Source of the DNA: Priestia flexa NBRC 15715
GTDB taxonomy: Bacteria > Bacillota > Bacilli > Bacillales > Bacillaceae_H
Length of the DNA: 44,169 nt
NCBI RefSeq assembly: GCF_001591565.1
Contig: NZ_BCVD01000016.1
Span: 1-44,169 of the forward strand
Reading direction: 5' to 3'
The stretch's first letter is position 1. Every line of letters starts with the position of its first letter. The translations under genes were made by a program, and so were the position numbers. Positions 1 through 9,018 of this stretch are shown here, one piece after another. Under the pieces are notes generated by a model. That model did not search any database and had not been told where the DNA came from. It saw only the letters and a program-made list of their open reading frames with translations.

Positions 1-2
1 TT

Positions 3-386
3 TTATGCTGTTCTAGAGCCTGATAAATTGACCCCAATCACACCGCCGAGCATGGCTACCAGTAAAAACCCACCGTGAAATAAAAGCTGCTGAGCTGAAA
101 AGAGCTCGTTGTATCCAAGAAATTGTAGCATAAGCATAAGAACAGAGTAGATAAGACCAGTTGCTCCACCAATCATCCAACCCTTTGAGCCACTTTTTCC
201 ACCTGACATAAATCCACCAATAAAGACTGCCAAAAAGGATAAAATAGCAATCCATAGTTGCAAAGCTTGTTCAGTAACAGACGAAAACTTTAACAAAAGT
301 GCTAACAAAAGGCTGATGACAAAACCGATGATAAAGATGATCATTACTCCAAAAAAGATAGCACTGCTCATTCTTTTTGCTTCCAT
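3..386 (-). CDS. yrzE: YrzE-type small membrane protein (TIGR04086 family)
   Basis: A 127-residue, very hydrophobic protein with four predicted membrane segments (roughly residues 10-32, 40-60, 68-90 and 100-120) and a short charged N-terminus. Its sequence and its place beside yrbG and spoVB match the TIGR04086/YrzE family of Bacillales; no function is established for that family. The ATG start has a GGGGG Shine-Dalgarno core about ten bases upstream. The frame is complete: the TAA stop lies three bases inside the window edge. In B. subtilis yajC and the tgt-queA genes follow on this side, but they are outside the window. I am confident of the family and cannot assign a role. Confidence 0.85.
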   Translation of the reverse strand: MEAKRMSSAIFFGVMIIFIIGFVISLLLALLLKFSSVTEQALQLWIAILSFLAVFIGGFMSGGKSGSKGWMIGGATGLIYSVLMLMLQFLGYNELFSAQQLLFHGGFLLVAMLGGVIGVNLSGSRTA

Positions 387-449
387 TACTAAAAACCCCC
401 TTATATGTCAAACTGCAATCTTAGTACGAGCATATTCACAAAATGGAAG

Positions 450-480
450 AAATAGACGCAAAAAAATCCGTCTATTTTTT
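450..480 (+). promoter_or_regulatory. Terminator-like hairpin in the yrzE/yrbG divergent intergenic region
   Basis: AAATAGACG (450-458) and CGTCTATTT (469-477) form a perfect 9-bp stem with a 10-base loop, followed by more T residues. It lies upstream of yrbG, not after a gene on this strand, so it is either a leader attenuator of yrbG or a barrier to antisense transcription from yrzE. No clear promoter is visible before it. Confidence 0.45.
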
Positions 481-529
481 GTGTTTAAACGAAAACTAGT
501 CAGGAATGTCAAAGTGCGGAGGTTTTTAT

Positions 530-1189
530 ATGGAGATCGTAACAATGGTTTTTCGTACTATTTTGTTATATTTTATCGTATTAGTCATCTTTAGACTAAT
601 GGGTAAGCGTGAAATTGGCGAGCTCAGTATTTTAGACCTTGTCGTGTTTATTATGCTAGCAGAGCTAGCGGTAGTGGCAATTGAAAATACAAATGATCCA
701 TTGCATCATAGCTTAGTTCCGATGATCACCTTACTTGTGATTCAAATTGGGTTGGCTCTTTGGTCACTCAAAAGTAATCGCATGCGCAACTTCTTAGACG
801 GTCAGCCGACGGTTATTATTCAAAATGGCGAAATTCGTGAAAAGGAAATGAAAAAGCAGCGCTATAACTTTAACGATTTACTCATACAGCTTCGTGATAA
901 AAATGTGAAGGATATTGCTGACGTTGAATTTGCTATTTTAGAACCTTCTGGCAAGCTTTCTGTTTTTGAAAAAAAGAATAATACCGCTCCTTTTGGAAAA
1001 GAAAGCTTAAATCTGCCTTACATTATTGATGGCGTAGTCCAAGAAGAACATTTAGCACTCGATCACCGTACAACGCTATGGCTTCGCCAAGAATTAAAAA
1101 AGCTAGGTTATCAAGAAATAAAGAATATTTCATATTGTACCTACAATAATGGCACCTTTTTTGTAGATAAAGTGGACGAACCAAAATAA
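530..1189 (+). CDS. yrbG: YrbG, DUF421/YetF-family membrane protein
   Basis: A 219-residue protein of the DUF421 (YetF/YrbG) family: three N-terminal membrane segments (about residues 5-22, 34-52 and 58-76) followed by a soluble alpha/beta domain containing the family-typical LRDKNVKDIADVEFAILE stretch. The frame is open from an ATG at 506, but the start is placed at ATG 530 because CGGAGG (517-522) sits seven bases before it and the upstream ATG has no ribosome site. YetF-type proteins are spore or membrane proteins of unclear biochemical function. The gene is divergent from yrzE and convergent with spoVB, sharing a terminator that contains both stop codons. Confidence 0.85.
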   Translation: MEIVTMVFRTILLYFIVLVIFRLMGKREIGELSILDLVVFIMLAELAVVAIENTNDPLHHSLVPMITLLVIQIGLALWSLKSNRMRNFLDGQPTVIIQNGEIREKEMKKQRYNFNDLLIQLRDKNVKDIADVEFAILEPSGKLSVFEKKNNTAPFGKESLNLPYIIDGVVQEEHLALDHRTTLWLRQELKKLGYQEIKNISYCTYNNGTFFVDKVDEPK

Positions 1190-1225
1190 AGAAGATGAGT
1201 ATGGTTGCTCATCTTCTTTATTTCT
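1187..1225. terminator. Bidirectional terminator between yrbG and spoVB
   Basis: A 13-bp perfect stem (1187-1199 with 1208-1220, arms TAAAGAAGATGAG and CTCATCTTCTTTA) has an 8-base loop, with A-rich sequence on the left and T-rich on the right, so it can work on both strands. The TAA stops of the two convergent genes are built into its two arms. Confidence 0.85.
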
Positions 1226-2768
1226 TTTTAAACAGTCGTAGAATTGAAAAGCGGTTGAGCTCTTCTTTCGTAATAAGCTTGAATAGTAATAAAAGAATAA
1301 CGTATAACAGGCTTGTTAGCATTATAGAGACTAATGTTTGTAGTACAAGTGGAAGGTTGGCAAAAAAATGTGTAAACGCATACTGTCCCACCCATCCAGC
1401 AGCTAACATGACGATACAGCTTTTTACATAATCCATGATTTGTAGCTTATACATAATTTGTTTCGTAACGGTTGATAAATGAAGAAGAGTGACGAGCATA
1501 GTGCCAACTACAATAGAAAGTCCGGCGCCCATAATGCCGAGAGTAGGCTGAGAAGCTAATAAAAAAATCAATGCGGTTTTCACAGCTGCGCCAATGAAAC
1601 TGTTAATCATGGCGGCTTTAGCTAAGTCTAAAGCTTGAAGGACGGCCTGAAGGGGTCCTTGAAAGTAAGAGAAGATAAAAAAGGGTGCCATGACTTTAAC
1701 AAAGATAGCTGCTTTATCTGATCCGTACATCAATTCCATTATGGGGTTAGCGAATACGTATAATACGACAACGGCAAGTCCCCCTGTTATAAACGATAGG
1801 CGCAGCGCTTGGTGAAGTCTATACTGAATTTGTTTCATATGGTTCTTTGCATAGGATTCACTGATAGCAGGTACTAGTGCAGTTGAAAGAGAAACGGTAA
1901 TAAAGGACGGTAGCATTAATAATGGAAGTGCAAAGCCCGTTAATTCTCCGTACTGCTGAGTAGCGACGGTGGTTGCTACTCCAGCAATCGCTAGGCTCTT
2001 GGCTACAACAATTGGTTCTAAAAACCAAGAAACTGAACCAATCATACGACTCCCTGTAGTGGGAACAGCGATTCTCATCAAGTCATAAAAGGTATCTTTG
2101 CCAGCACGAAGTGATTGAAAAAAGTTACGACGAACGGTTAACTTCTTTTTTCGTTTAAACATATAGAACATATAAAATAGAGATGCCAATTCTCCAAATA
2201 CCGAAGAGAGCATAGCGCCAGCAGCGGCATATTCAATTCCATAAGGTAAGAATGCCTTTGTACATACAGCGATTAAAGTGATACGAACGACTTGTTCAAT
2301 GACCTGCGAATAAGCAGCGGGTTTCATTTGCTGAAGACCTTGGAAATAGCCGCGAATAACCGATGAAATAGCGATAATTGGAATAACAGGAATAACCGCT
2401 AATAGTGGATATAAGGTACGCTCATCTGTAAAAAAGGTTTTTGCGATAATAGGAGCGAATACTATTAAACTGAGCGTAAATATAAAACTCAATGTACACG
2501 TGATGCTTAAAGAAACAACCAGAATCTTTTTAATTTTTCGTTTGTCACCGAGTGCCTGTGCTTCTGCAACTAGCTTTGAAATGGCTACAGGCAAACCTAA
2601 CTGCGTTAACGTAATAACGAGTACAAGAGTAGGAACAGCCATCATGTATAGGCCAACACCTTCGTTCCCAATCATTCTTGCAATAACAACGCGGTTAATG
2701 AATCCGAGAACTCTTGTAATCAATCCAGCTATAATTAAAATAATAGTACCTTGCAAAAATTTAGACAT
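1218..2768 (-). CDS. spoVB: Stage V sporulation protein B (SpoVB), MOP/MATE-type flippase
   Basis: A 516-residue polytopic membrane protein, length as in B. subtilis SpoVB (about 518), with some 14 predicted membrane segments and the N-terminal FLQGTIILIIAGLITRVLGF signature of the MVF/polysaccharide-exporter branch of the MOP superfamily. SpoVB is needed for spore cortex synthesis and is thought to move a lipid-linked cell-wall precursor in the mother cell; the transport role is inferred from the family. The ATG start follows GTGAGGAT on the minus strand. TATAAT is present on the minus strand 26 bases upstream of the start (2799-2794), but I cannot see a good -35 or a sure sigma-E site. Single-gene unit, convergent with yrbG. 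Confidence 0.93.
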   Translation of the reverse strand: MSKFLQGTIILIIAGLITRVLGFINRVVIARMIGNEGVGLYMMAVPTLVLVITLTQLGLPVAISKLVAEAQALGDKRKIKKILVVSLSITCTLSFIFTLSLIVFAPIIAKTFFTDERTLYPLLAVIPVIPIIAISSVIRGYFQGLQQMKPAAYSQVIEQVVRITLIAVCTKAFLPYGIEYAAAGAMLSSVFGELASLFYMFYMFKRKKKLTVRRNFFQSLRAGKDTFYDLMRIAVPTTGSRMIGSVSWFLEPIVVAKSLAIAGVATTVATQQYGELTGFALPLLMLPSFITVSLSTALVPAISESYAKNHMKQIQYRLHQALRLSFITGGLAVVVLYVFANPIMELMYGSDKAAIFVKVMAPFFIFSYFQGPLQAVLQALDLAKAAMINSFIGAAVKTALIFLLASQPTLGIMGAGLSIVVGTMLVTLLHLSTVTKQIMYKLQIMDYVKSCIVMLAAGWVGQYAFTHFFANLPLVLQTLVSIMLTSLLYVILLLLFKLITKEELNRFSILRLFKKK

Positions 2769-2917
2769 AGATCCTCACTGCCTTCTTGGACAAATTATAA
2801 TTGATGTAATCCAATATATGCAGGGAATGTGTCCAAGCATGACAAGGAATCAAAGAAATAACAGAGAGCTTGCTGGCTTATATATTTTGCATGCGTGTGA
2901 GAAAAGGAGTCGTGAAC

Positions 2918-3211
2918 ATGAATTCGATAATATCAGATGAGCAAAAGACAATCATTCAACCAGTAATTGAGAGTAAGCTAGAAGAATTTCATTTAATTGG
3001 TTACGAAGACGTAACGGAAGCAGAATTGTGGGGGTATTTGAACCAAAAGAAGTGGAAAAAGCGTCAAGAATTTTCGTTGCATCAGGTTGTTAGTGACGTG
3101 TTGACTGTTAAGATTACTGATGTAATGAGCTATGTAACAATTGAATCTTATAAATCAAATATGTTCGAAACTGTTAGTGACAATGAAGATTGGAAAGAAT
3201 TATTAAAGTAA
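2918..3211 (+). CDS. comN: Post-transcriptional regulator ComN (YrzD family)
   Basis: A small acidic soluble protein of 97 residues matching the ComN/YrzD family, which in B. subtilis controls late-competence comE expression after transcription starts and also affects localisation of that mRNA. Conserved features are the N-terminal helix and the segment TEAELWGYLNQKKWKK. The frame is open further upstream, but AAAGGAG (2903-2909) lies eight bases before ATG 2918 and decides the start. It stands alone between divergent spoVB and secDF, whose promoter begins 23 bases after its stop. The family call is strong; the competence role is carried over from B. subtilis. Confidence 0.82.
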   Translation: MNSIISDEQKTIIQPVIESKLEEFHLIGYEDVTEAELWGYLNQKKWKKRQEFSLHQVVSDVLTVKITDVMSYVTIESYKSNMFETVSDNEDWKELLK

Positions 3212-3233
3212 TGCAAATTTTATGGTTCGTCAT

Positions 3234-3262
3234 TTGACAGACCCCTAGTTATCGAAGATAAT
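3234..3262 (+). promoter_or_regulatory. Sigma-A promoter of secDF
   Basis: TTGACA (3234-3239), a 17-base spacer and GATAAT (3257-3262): a near-consensus vegetative promoter giving a leader of about 55 bases before secDF. Confidence 0.8.
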
Positions 3263-3324
3263 TAAGTTGGTATTTTACAGCGATCAGCTCATGTGTTTTA
3301 CATAAGAAGGAGGATTTCTTATTC

Positions 3325-5559
3325 ATGGTTAAAAGAGGACGTATCGTTACCTTTTTCCTCTTAGTACTTTTAATATTTGGTACAATCGGAACAACGGTTA
3401 CAGGTATTGCAAAAGATATTAAGCTTGGCCTTGATCTTCAAGGTGGGTTTGAAATTTTATATGATGTAAAACCTGCTAAGAAAGGTGATGTCATCGATAA
3501 CAGTGCACTTAAAAGCACCGTTGAAGCGCTAAATCAGCGTGTGAATGTGCTCGGTGTAAGCGAGCCTAGTATTCAAATTGAAGGAGATGATCGCATTCGC
3601 GTACAGTTGGCTGGTGTTACGGATCAGTCACAAGCGCGTGAGCTATTATCAACTGAAGCAAATTTAACCTTCCGTGATGTAAATGACAATATCTTAATGG
3701 ATGGTTCTGACCTTGCTCAGAATGGTGCAAAACAATCGTTTGATGAAAACAATCAGCCGAGCGTTTCGTTAAAGCTAAAAGATGCGGATAAGTTTAAAGA
3801 AGTAACAAAGAAAGTGCTAGATATGGCACCCAATAATTTATTGGTCATCTGGTTAGATTTTGAGGAAGGAAAAGATTCCTATAAGGCAGAAGCAGCTAAG
3901 CAAAATCCTAAGTTTTTATCTGCAGCAACTGTAAATCAAGTTTTCTCTCAAAAAGAAGTATCGATTACGGGTGGTAACTTTACAGTTAAAAGTGCTACAG
4001 AATTATCAGATCTATTAAATGCAGGCTCTTTGCCTGTTAAATTGGATGAAATTTATTCAACATCTGTCGGGGCTCAATTTGGTGAGAAAGCTCTCGATAT
4101 GACCATGTTTGCCGGAGCAATTGGAATTGCTATCATCTTCCTTTTCATGATTGCATTCTACCGTCTACCAGGGCTTATCGCGGTAATTACGCTAAGCTTT
4201 TACGTATATTTAAACCTTTTAGTATTCGATCTTATGCATGTTGTTCTTACTCTTCCAGGGATAGCAGCTTTAATTCTTGGAGTCGGGATGGCAGTGGATG
4301 CTAATATCATTACATACGAGCGAATTAAAGATGAATTAAGGACAGGTCGATCTGTAATGTCTGCTTTTAAAGCAGGAAATCGCCGTTCCATTGCAACGAT
4401 TTTCGATGCAAACTTAACAACAATGTTAGCAGCTGTTGTGCTGTTTATCTATGGAACAAGTTCTGTTCAAGGATTTGCGACAACGTTAATGATTGGGATT
4501 GTACTGAGCTTTGTGACAGCTGTATATGGAACGAGATTGTTGCTAGCTCTACTAGTTAACAGCCGTTGGTTAAATAAAAAACCTCACTTATTCGGTGTGA
4601 AAAAATCTGAAATTCATGATTTAAGCAAAGACGATGGTCAAACAGTTTTACCAACCGCTTGGGACAGATTTGATTTTGTTAAATACAGAAAACGCTTCTT
4701 TGCTTTATCAAGCATCCTTGTTGTAGCCGGAGTTATTGCCTTGCTTATCTTCAAGCTTAACCTAGGAATTGATTTTGCAAGCGGAACGCGAGTTGAAGTA
4801 GCAAGTGATAAAGCTTTAACTCAAGAACAGGTAGAAAAGGACATGTCTTCAATTGGATTAGAGTCAGACGATGTGATTATCACGGGTGATGATAAAAAGA
4901 CGGGAGTTGCCAGCTTTGTAGGTGTACTTTCACAAAAGGAAATTGCTGATTTAAAGGATTACTTCAGTGGAAAGTATGGCTCAGAACCTAACGTAAGTAC
5001 AGTGTCTCCGACTGTCGGAAAAGAGCTAGCACGCAATGCAATGATTGCCGTATTAATTGCTTCTATTGGAATTATTATTTATGTAGGGTTCCGATTTGAG
5101 CTGTATATGGGATTAGCTGCCATTGTAGCCTTACTACATGATGCCTTTTTCATCATTGCTTTCTTCAGTTTAACTCGTCTTGAGGTTGATTTGACATTCA
5201 TTGCGGCAATCTTAACAATCGTTGGTTATTCAATCAACGATACGATTGTAACGTTTGACCGCATTCGAGAGAATATGAAGAAGTTCAAATCAAAAACGTT
5301 TGAGGACTTAAAGTTTATCGTGAACTTAAGTTTGCGTGAGACCCTAACTCGATCGTTGAATACGATTATTACGGTAATTATTGCTGTAGCAGCACTGTTG
5401 ATTTTTGGAAGTGACTCAATTCTAAACTTCTCTATCGCTCTACTAGTAGGATTAATTGCAGGTACGTACTCATCGATTTTCATTGCCTCTCAGCTGTGGC
5501 TTGTATGGAAAGGCAAGCAGCTAGAACGTAAGAGAGTCGTTGAAAACGAAACAGAATAA
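3325..5559 (+). CDS. secDF: SecDF protein-export membrane protein (SecD-SecF fusion)
   Basis: Natural fusion of SecD and SecF in one 744-residue chain, as in B. subtilis. It uses the proton-motive force to help SecYEG/SecA export proteins at late stages of translocation. The SecD half begins with a membrane segment and the GLDLQGG motif (residues 35-41), then the periplasmic P1-type domain and a six-helix RND-like bundle with GMAVDANI. The SecF half (from about residue 445) starts with a membrane helix, LGIDFASGTR and a second bundle with VGYSINDTIVTFDRIRE. The ATG follows AAGGAGGA. It has its own sigma-A promoter and a strong terminator, so it is monocistronic. Confidence 0.97.
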   Translation: MVKRGRIVTFFLLVLLIFGTIGTTVTGIAKDIKLGLDLQGGFEILYDVKPAKKGDVIDNSALKSTVEALNQRVNVLGVSEPSIQIEGDDRIRVQLAGVTDQSQARELLSTEANLTFRDVNDNILMDGSDLAQNGAKQSFDENNQPSVSLKLKDADKFKEVTKKVLDMAPNNLLVIWLDFEEGKDSYKAEAAKQNPKFLSAATVNQVFSQKEVSITGGNFTVKSATELSDLLNAGSLPVKLDEIYSTSVGAQFGEKALDMTMFAGAIGIAIIFLFMIAFYRLPGLIAVITLSFYVYLNLLVFDLMHVVLTLPGIAALILGVGMAVDANIITYERIKDELRTGRSVMSAFKAGNRRSIATIFDANLTTMLAAVVLFIYGTSSVQGFATTLMIGIVLSFVTAVYGTRLLLALLVNSRWLNKKPHLFGVKKSEIHDLSKDDGQTVLPTAWDRFDFVKYRKRFFALSSILVVAGVIALLIFKLNLGIDFASGTRVEVASDKALTQEQVEKDMSSIGLESDDVIITGDDKKTGVASFVGVLSQKEIADLKDYFSGKYGSEPNVSTVSPTVGKELARNAMIAVLIASIGIIIYVGFRFELYMGLAAIVALLHDAFFIIAFFSLTRLEVDLTFIAAILTIVGYSINDTIVTFDRIRENMKKFKSKTFEDLKFIVNLSLRETLTRSLNTIITVIIAVAALLIFGSDSILNFSIALLVGLIAGTYSSIFIASQLWLVWKGKQLERKRVVENETE

Positions 5560-5566
5560 ATGAATG

Positions 5567-5599
5567 AAAAAGTGCACGGATTATTCCGTGCACTTTTTC
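5567..5599 (+). terminator. Rho-independent terminator of secDF
   Basis: A 14-bp perfect stem, AAAAAGTGCACGGA with TCCGTGCACTTTTT around a TTAT loop, ends in a T run eight bases after the secDF stop. Confidence 0.9.
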
Positions 5600-5695
5600 T
5601 GTGTCTGCCCTTTCAATTCACATCATAAGCTTAGTAGTACAAGAGAATTTTGGGTACGCTAATGAATAATGTCGTTCTAGAAAGGGTGTGAAAAA

Positions 5696-6589
5696 ATGGA
5701 CAATGAACAGCGGTTTAAAGAAGCACAAACTGCTGCGATGGTAGGGATGGTTGGTAATATTGTCTTGGCTATCATGAAATCGATTGTAGGCGTCATGGCA
5801 AACAGTCGAGCACTCATAGCCGACGCCGCCAATTCTGTTTCAGATGTTGCAGGCTCACTTGTGGTTTTTATTGGTGTGAAAATTGCAAAGCAGCCACCTG
5901 ATGAAGATCATCCTTATGGACATGGAAAAGCTGAATCAATCGCTGCTATTATCGTAGCCGTTCTTTTAGCCATTGTAGGAATTGAAATTTTAACTTCTTC
6001 TTTTCAAGCATTTTTTAATCGGATAGAGCCTCCTAAAATTTTTGCTGTCTATGCTCTAGTTGCGGCTATCATTATTAAAGAAGGATTGTACCGCTACACA
6101 TACCGTATTGGAAAGAAAATAAAAAGTGACGCTGTTATGATTAATGCTCATGATCATCGAGTGGACGTGTTCTCTTCTTTTGCAGCGCTTGTAGGTATTG
6201 GAGCTTCTCTTATTGGCGATGAAATTGGGATAGAGTGGTTAGTGTATGCGGATCCTCTCGCAGGATTAATTGTTTCTGTACTTGTGTTAAAAACAGCTTG
6301 GACACTAGGAGCAGAGGCTTTTCACAATACGTTGGATCATGTTCTTCATGAGGAAGATATCGCACATTTAAAAGAGATCGTGTTAGGCGTTGAAGGTGTT
6401 GAACGAATTGACACGCTTCATGCAAGAGAGCATGGTTACTATGTTATTGTTGATTTGCGTATTTCAGTCGATCCGTTTATCACGGTGAAAAAGGGCCATC
6501 AAATTGGAAAAGTAGTAAAAGAGAAGTTACTGGAAGAACCGAATATTCAAGGTGTATTTGTTCATATTAACCCATATTCAGAAAGTTAA
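5696..6589 (+). CDS. Cation diffusion facilitator transporter, probable Mn2+ exporter
   Basis: A 297-residue CDF-family antiporter: six membrane helices in the first two thirds, then a cytoplasmic ferredoxin-like domain (from about residue 210). The transport site residues are visible: N46 and D50 in helix 2 (ADAANSVSD) and D154 and D158 in helix 5 (DHRVD). This Asn-Asp/Asp-Asp set is the one described for bacterial manganese CDFs such as MntE; zinc types usually carry His in helix 5. The HPYGHGK motif (73-79) is also present. The closest B. subtilis relatives are likely MneS/MneP, but B. subtilis has other genes at this position. Single gene between the secDF terminator and the recJ promoter. 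Manganese specificity is inferred from the motif only. Confidence 0.88.
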   Translation: MDNEQRFKEAQTAAMVGMVGNIVLAIMKSIVGVMANSRALIADAANSVSDVAGSLVVFIGVKIAKQPPDEDHPYGHGKAESIAAIIVAVLLAIVGIEILTSSFQAFFNRIEPPKIFAVYALVAAIIIKEGLYRYTYRIGKKIKSDAVMINAHDHRVDVFSSFAALVGIGASLIGDEIGIEWLVYADPLAGLIVSVLVLKTAWTLGAEAFHNTLDHVLHEEDIAHLKEIVLGVEGVERIDTLHAREHGYYVIVDLRISVDPFITVKKGHQIGKVVKEKLLEEPNIQGVFVHINPYSES

Positions 6590-6604
6590 GATTAAGCTCA
6601 CTCA

Positions 6605-6633
6605 TTGCCCGTTTGGGTTGCCTTTAGTATAAT
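6605..6633 (+). promoter_or_regulatory. Sigma-A promoter of recJ-apt
   Basis: TTGCCC (6605-6610), a 17-base spacer and a perfect TATAAT (6628-6633), ending 27 bases before the recJ ATG. Confidence 0.7.
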
Positions 6634-6660
6634 TATGTGGGTTAAGGGGTGAGATGAGAT

Positions 6661-9003
6661 ATGCTACAGTCAAAGAAGCGTTGGAATGTAAAACATATAG
6701 ATGATCCACTTGTTGATGAATTTGCAAAGAAACTCAATATTACACCTCTTGTTGCTTCACTGCTTATTAATCGAGGAATTCAAACAGTAGAAGAAGCCTC
6801 ACAGTTTTTACATATTGAGGATGAATCTTTTCATGACCCATTTCTTTTAGAAGGTATGGAAGAAACGGTTGCGCGCATTCGTCAAGCGATTGAAAACAAT
6901 GAACGTATTATGATATATGGGGATTATGATGCTGACGGTGTAAGCAGTACGTCCGTTATGCTTTCTGTTTTAGGTCAACTCGGAGCGCAAGTTGATTTTT
7001 ATATACCCAATCGTTTTACAGAAGGCTACGGCCCAAACGAACAGGCATTTAGACAGATTGGTGATGAAGGATATGGATTAGTTATTACAGTAGATACTGG
7101 AATTTCCGCTGTTAAAGAGGCAAAGCTAGCAGCTGAGATAGGGTTTGATTTAATCATTACAGACCACCATGAACCAGGTCCAGAAATTCCGGAAGCCTAT
7201 GCGATTATCCATCCTAAACTTCCAGGTGGAGGCTATCCATTCAAAGAGCTAGCTGGAGTTGGAGTAGCGTTTAAATTAGCTCACGCTTTGCTCGGTGAAG
7301 CTCCTGAACATTTATTGGAGCTAGCTGTCATTGGTACAATTGCTGATTTGGTGCCGCTAGTAGGAGAAAATCGACTAATAGCGAAAAAGGGCTTACGCTA
7401 TTTAAAAAGTTCAACTCGACCTGGAGTTGAAGCGCTATTAAAAGTGTGCAGTGTGAAGAAAGAAGACATTACGGAAGACACAATTGGTTTTGCCCTTGCT
7501 CCAAGAATTAATGCTGTAGGTCGTCTTCAAGATGCGAACCCGGCAGTCGATTTACTTATGTCTGCTCATTATGAAGAAGCAATCGAGTTAGCAAAAGAAA
7601 TTGATGCTTTAAATAAAGAGCGCCAACAGATTGTAAATGAAATTACGCAAGAAGCAATCGATACTGTAGAAAGCCTATATCCGCCTAGTGAAAATGCAGT
7701 CTTAATTATTGAAGGTGAAGGGTGGAACGCAGGAGTTGTTGGAATCGTAGCTTCTCGGTTGGTTGAAAAGTTCTATCGTCCAACTATTGTGTTAAGTCTG
7801 GATCACGAAACCGGCTTAGCAAAAGGGTCGGCAAGAAGCATTGCTGGATTTGATTTATTTGCAAACTTATCAAAGAGTCGTGATATTTTACCGCATTTCG
7901 GGGGCCACCCGATGGCTGCAGGGATGACGCTTGAAGCGAAGAATGTTGAGCTACTGCGCCAGCGTTTAAATGAACAAGCGCGAGAAGTGCTAACTGAACA
8001 AGACTTCATTCCGATTACCTCGATTGATACGATATGCAAAGTTGAGGATATTACAATCGCTGGTATTGAAGAGCTCCAAACACTCGCTCCTTTTGGCATG
8101 CATAACCCCAAGCCGAAGGTGCTTGTTGAGCGTGTTACGCCAACATCAATGCGTAAAATCGGCAGTGATAAAAACCATTTAAAGCTTGTTGTAGAAGATA
8201 ATGGGCTATCAATTGACGTCGTAGGGTTTGGTTTAGGACATGTATTAGATGAAGTCTCTCCGTTAGCCAAAGTATCGTTAGTCGGTGAGCTTTCAATTAA
8301 CGAATGGAATAATATACGCAAGCCACAGCTCATGATTGAAGATGTAGCAGTGAGTGAATGGCAGCTTTTTGATTATCGTAATTCATTTGATATGAAGAGA
8401 TTCTTTCAAGAAATTTTCACGAAAGAAATGGATATCGTGACGTTTAATCAACAAACCGTTCAAAAGCATGCAGCGATTTTGCCGATGGATCAAGTCGTTG
8501 AGATTTCGACAGATGAACAAGCTAGTCTATATAATTCAGCTGATAAACAAATGATTCTTTTAGATTTACCAGATTCAAAAGAGAGGTTAAATCTCTTATT
8601 TGCTGAAGGAAAGCCGGCTCGAATTTATGCGATGTTCGTAACAGAAAATGATAGTTATTTTGATACGATTCCGACTCGTGAACATTTTAAGTGGTTTTAT
8701 GGACTGCTGGCTAAAAGAAGCCCGTTTGATTTAAAACACTATAAAGAAGAGATTGCCATTCATAAAGGCTGGACAAAAGATACAATTGATTTTATCTGCC
8801 AGGTGTTTTTCGAACTAGAATTTGTTACAATAAACAATGGTCTAATTTCGCTAGTGAAAAATAGTCCTAAACGTGATTTAATAGAGTCTGTGACTTATCG
8901 CAAGAAACAGCAACAAATTGAAATGGAAAAAAACTTTATTTATAGTTCATATGCACAGTTAAAAAGTGAGTTTGAGAAGCTTCTTGCAAGTGCGGATGAA
9001 TGA
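6661..9003 (+). CDS. recJ: Single-stranded-DNA-specific 5'-3' exonuclease RecJ
   Basis: A 780-residue RecJ of the DHH phosphoesterase family, which degrades 5'-ended single strands in recombination and repair. Metal-binding motifs are DYDAD (88-92), DTG (145-147) and DHH (168-170). The DHHA1 substrate domain carries GGHPMAAGM (near residue 418), followed by an OB-fold region and a long C-terminal domain typical of Bacillales RecJ (B. subtilis 786 residues). The ATG follows AAGGGGTGAG. apt begins 15 bases after the stop with its ribosome site touching the recJ stop, so the two are co-transcribed. Confidence 0.96.
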   Translation: MLQSKKRWNVKHIDDPLVDEFAKKLNITPLVASLLINRGIQTVEEASQFLHIEDESFHDPFLLEGMEETVARIRQAIENNERIMIYGDYDADGVSSTSVMLSVLGQLGAQVDFYIPNRFTEGYGPNEQAFRQIGDEGYGLVITVDTGISAVKEAKLAAEIGFDLIITDHHEPGPEIPEAYAIIHPKLPGGGYPFKELAGVGVAFKLAHALLGEAPEHLLELAVIGTIADLVPLVGENRLIAKKGLRYLKSSTRPGVEALLKVCSVKKEDITEDTIGFALAPRINAVGRLQDANPAVDLLMSAHYEEAIELAKEIDALNKERQQIVNEITQEAIDTVESLYPPSENAVLIIEGEGWNAGVVGIVASRLVEKFYRPTIVLSLDHETGLAKGSARSIAGFDLFANLSKSRDILPHFGGHPMAAGMTLEAKNVELLRQRLNEQAREVLTEQDFIPITSIDTICKVEDITIAGIEELQTLAPFGMHNPKPKVLVERVTPTSMRKIGSDKNHLKLVVEDNGLSIDVVGFGLGHVLDEVSPLAKVSLVGELSINEWNNIRKPQLMIEDVAVSEWQLFDYRNSFDMKRFFQEIFTKEMDIVTFNQQTVQKHAAILPMDQVVEISTDEQASLYNSADKQMILLDLPDSKERLNLLFAEGKPARIYAMFVTENDSYFDTIPTREHFKWFYGLLAKRSPFDLKHYKEEIAIHKGWTKDTIDFICQVFFELEFVTINNGLISLVKNSPKRDLIESVTYRKKQQQIEMEKNFIYSSYAQLKSEFEKLLASADE

Positions 9004-9018
9004 GGAGGCAACATTAGA

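Noticed and set aside
506-529. Upstream ATG of yrbG
   Set aside because: It has no ribosome site, while CGGAGG is correctly placed for ATG 530.
7803-8333. 176-codon minus-strand open frame inside recJ
   Set aside because: recJ is intact and well supported; the reverse frame has no ribosome site and no recognisable protein.
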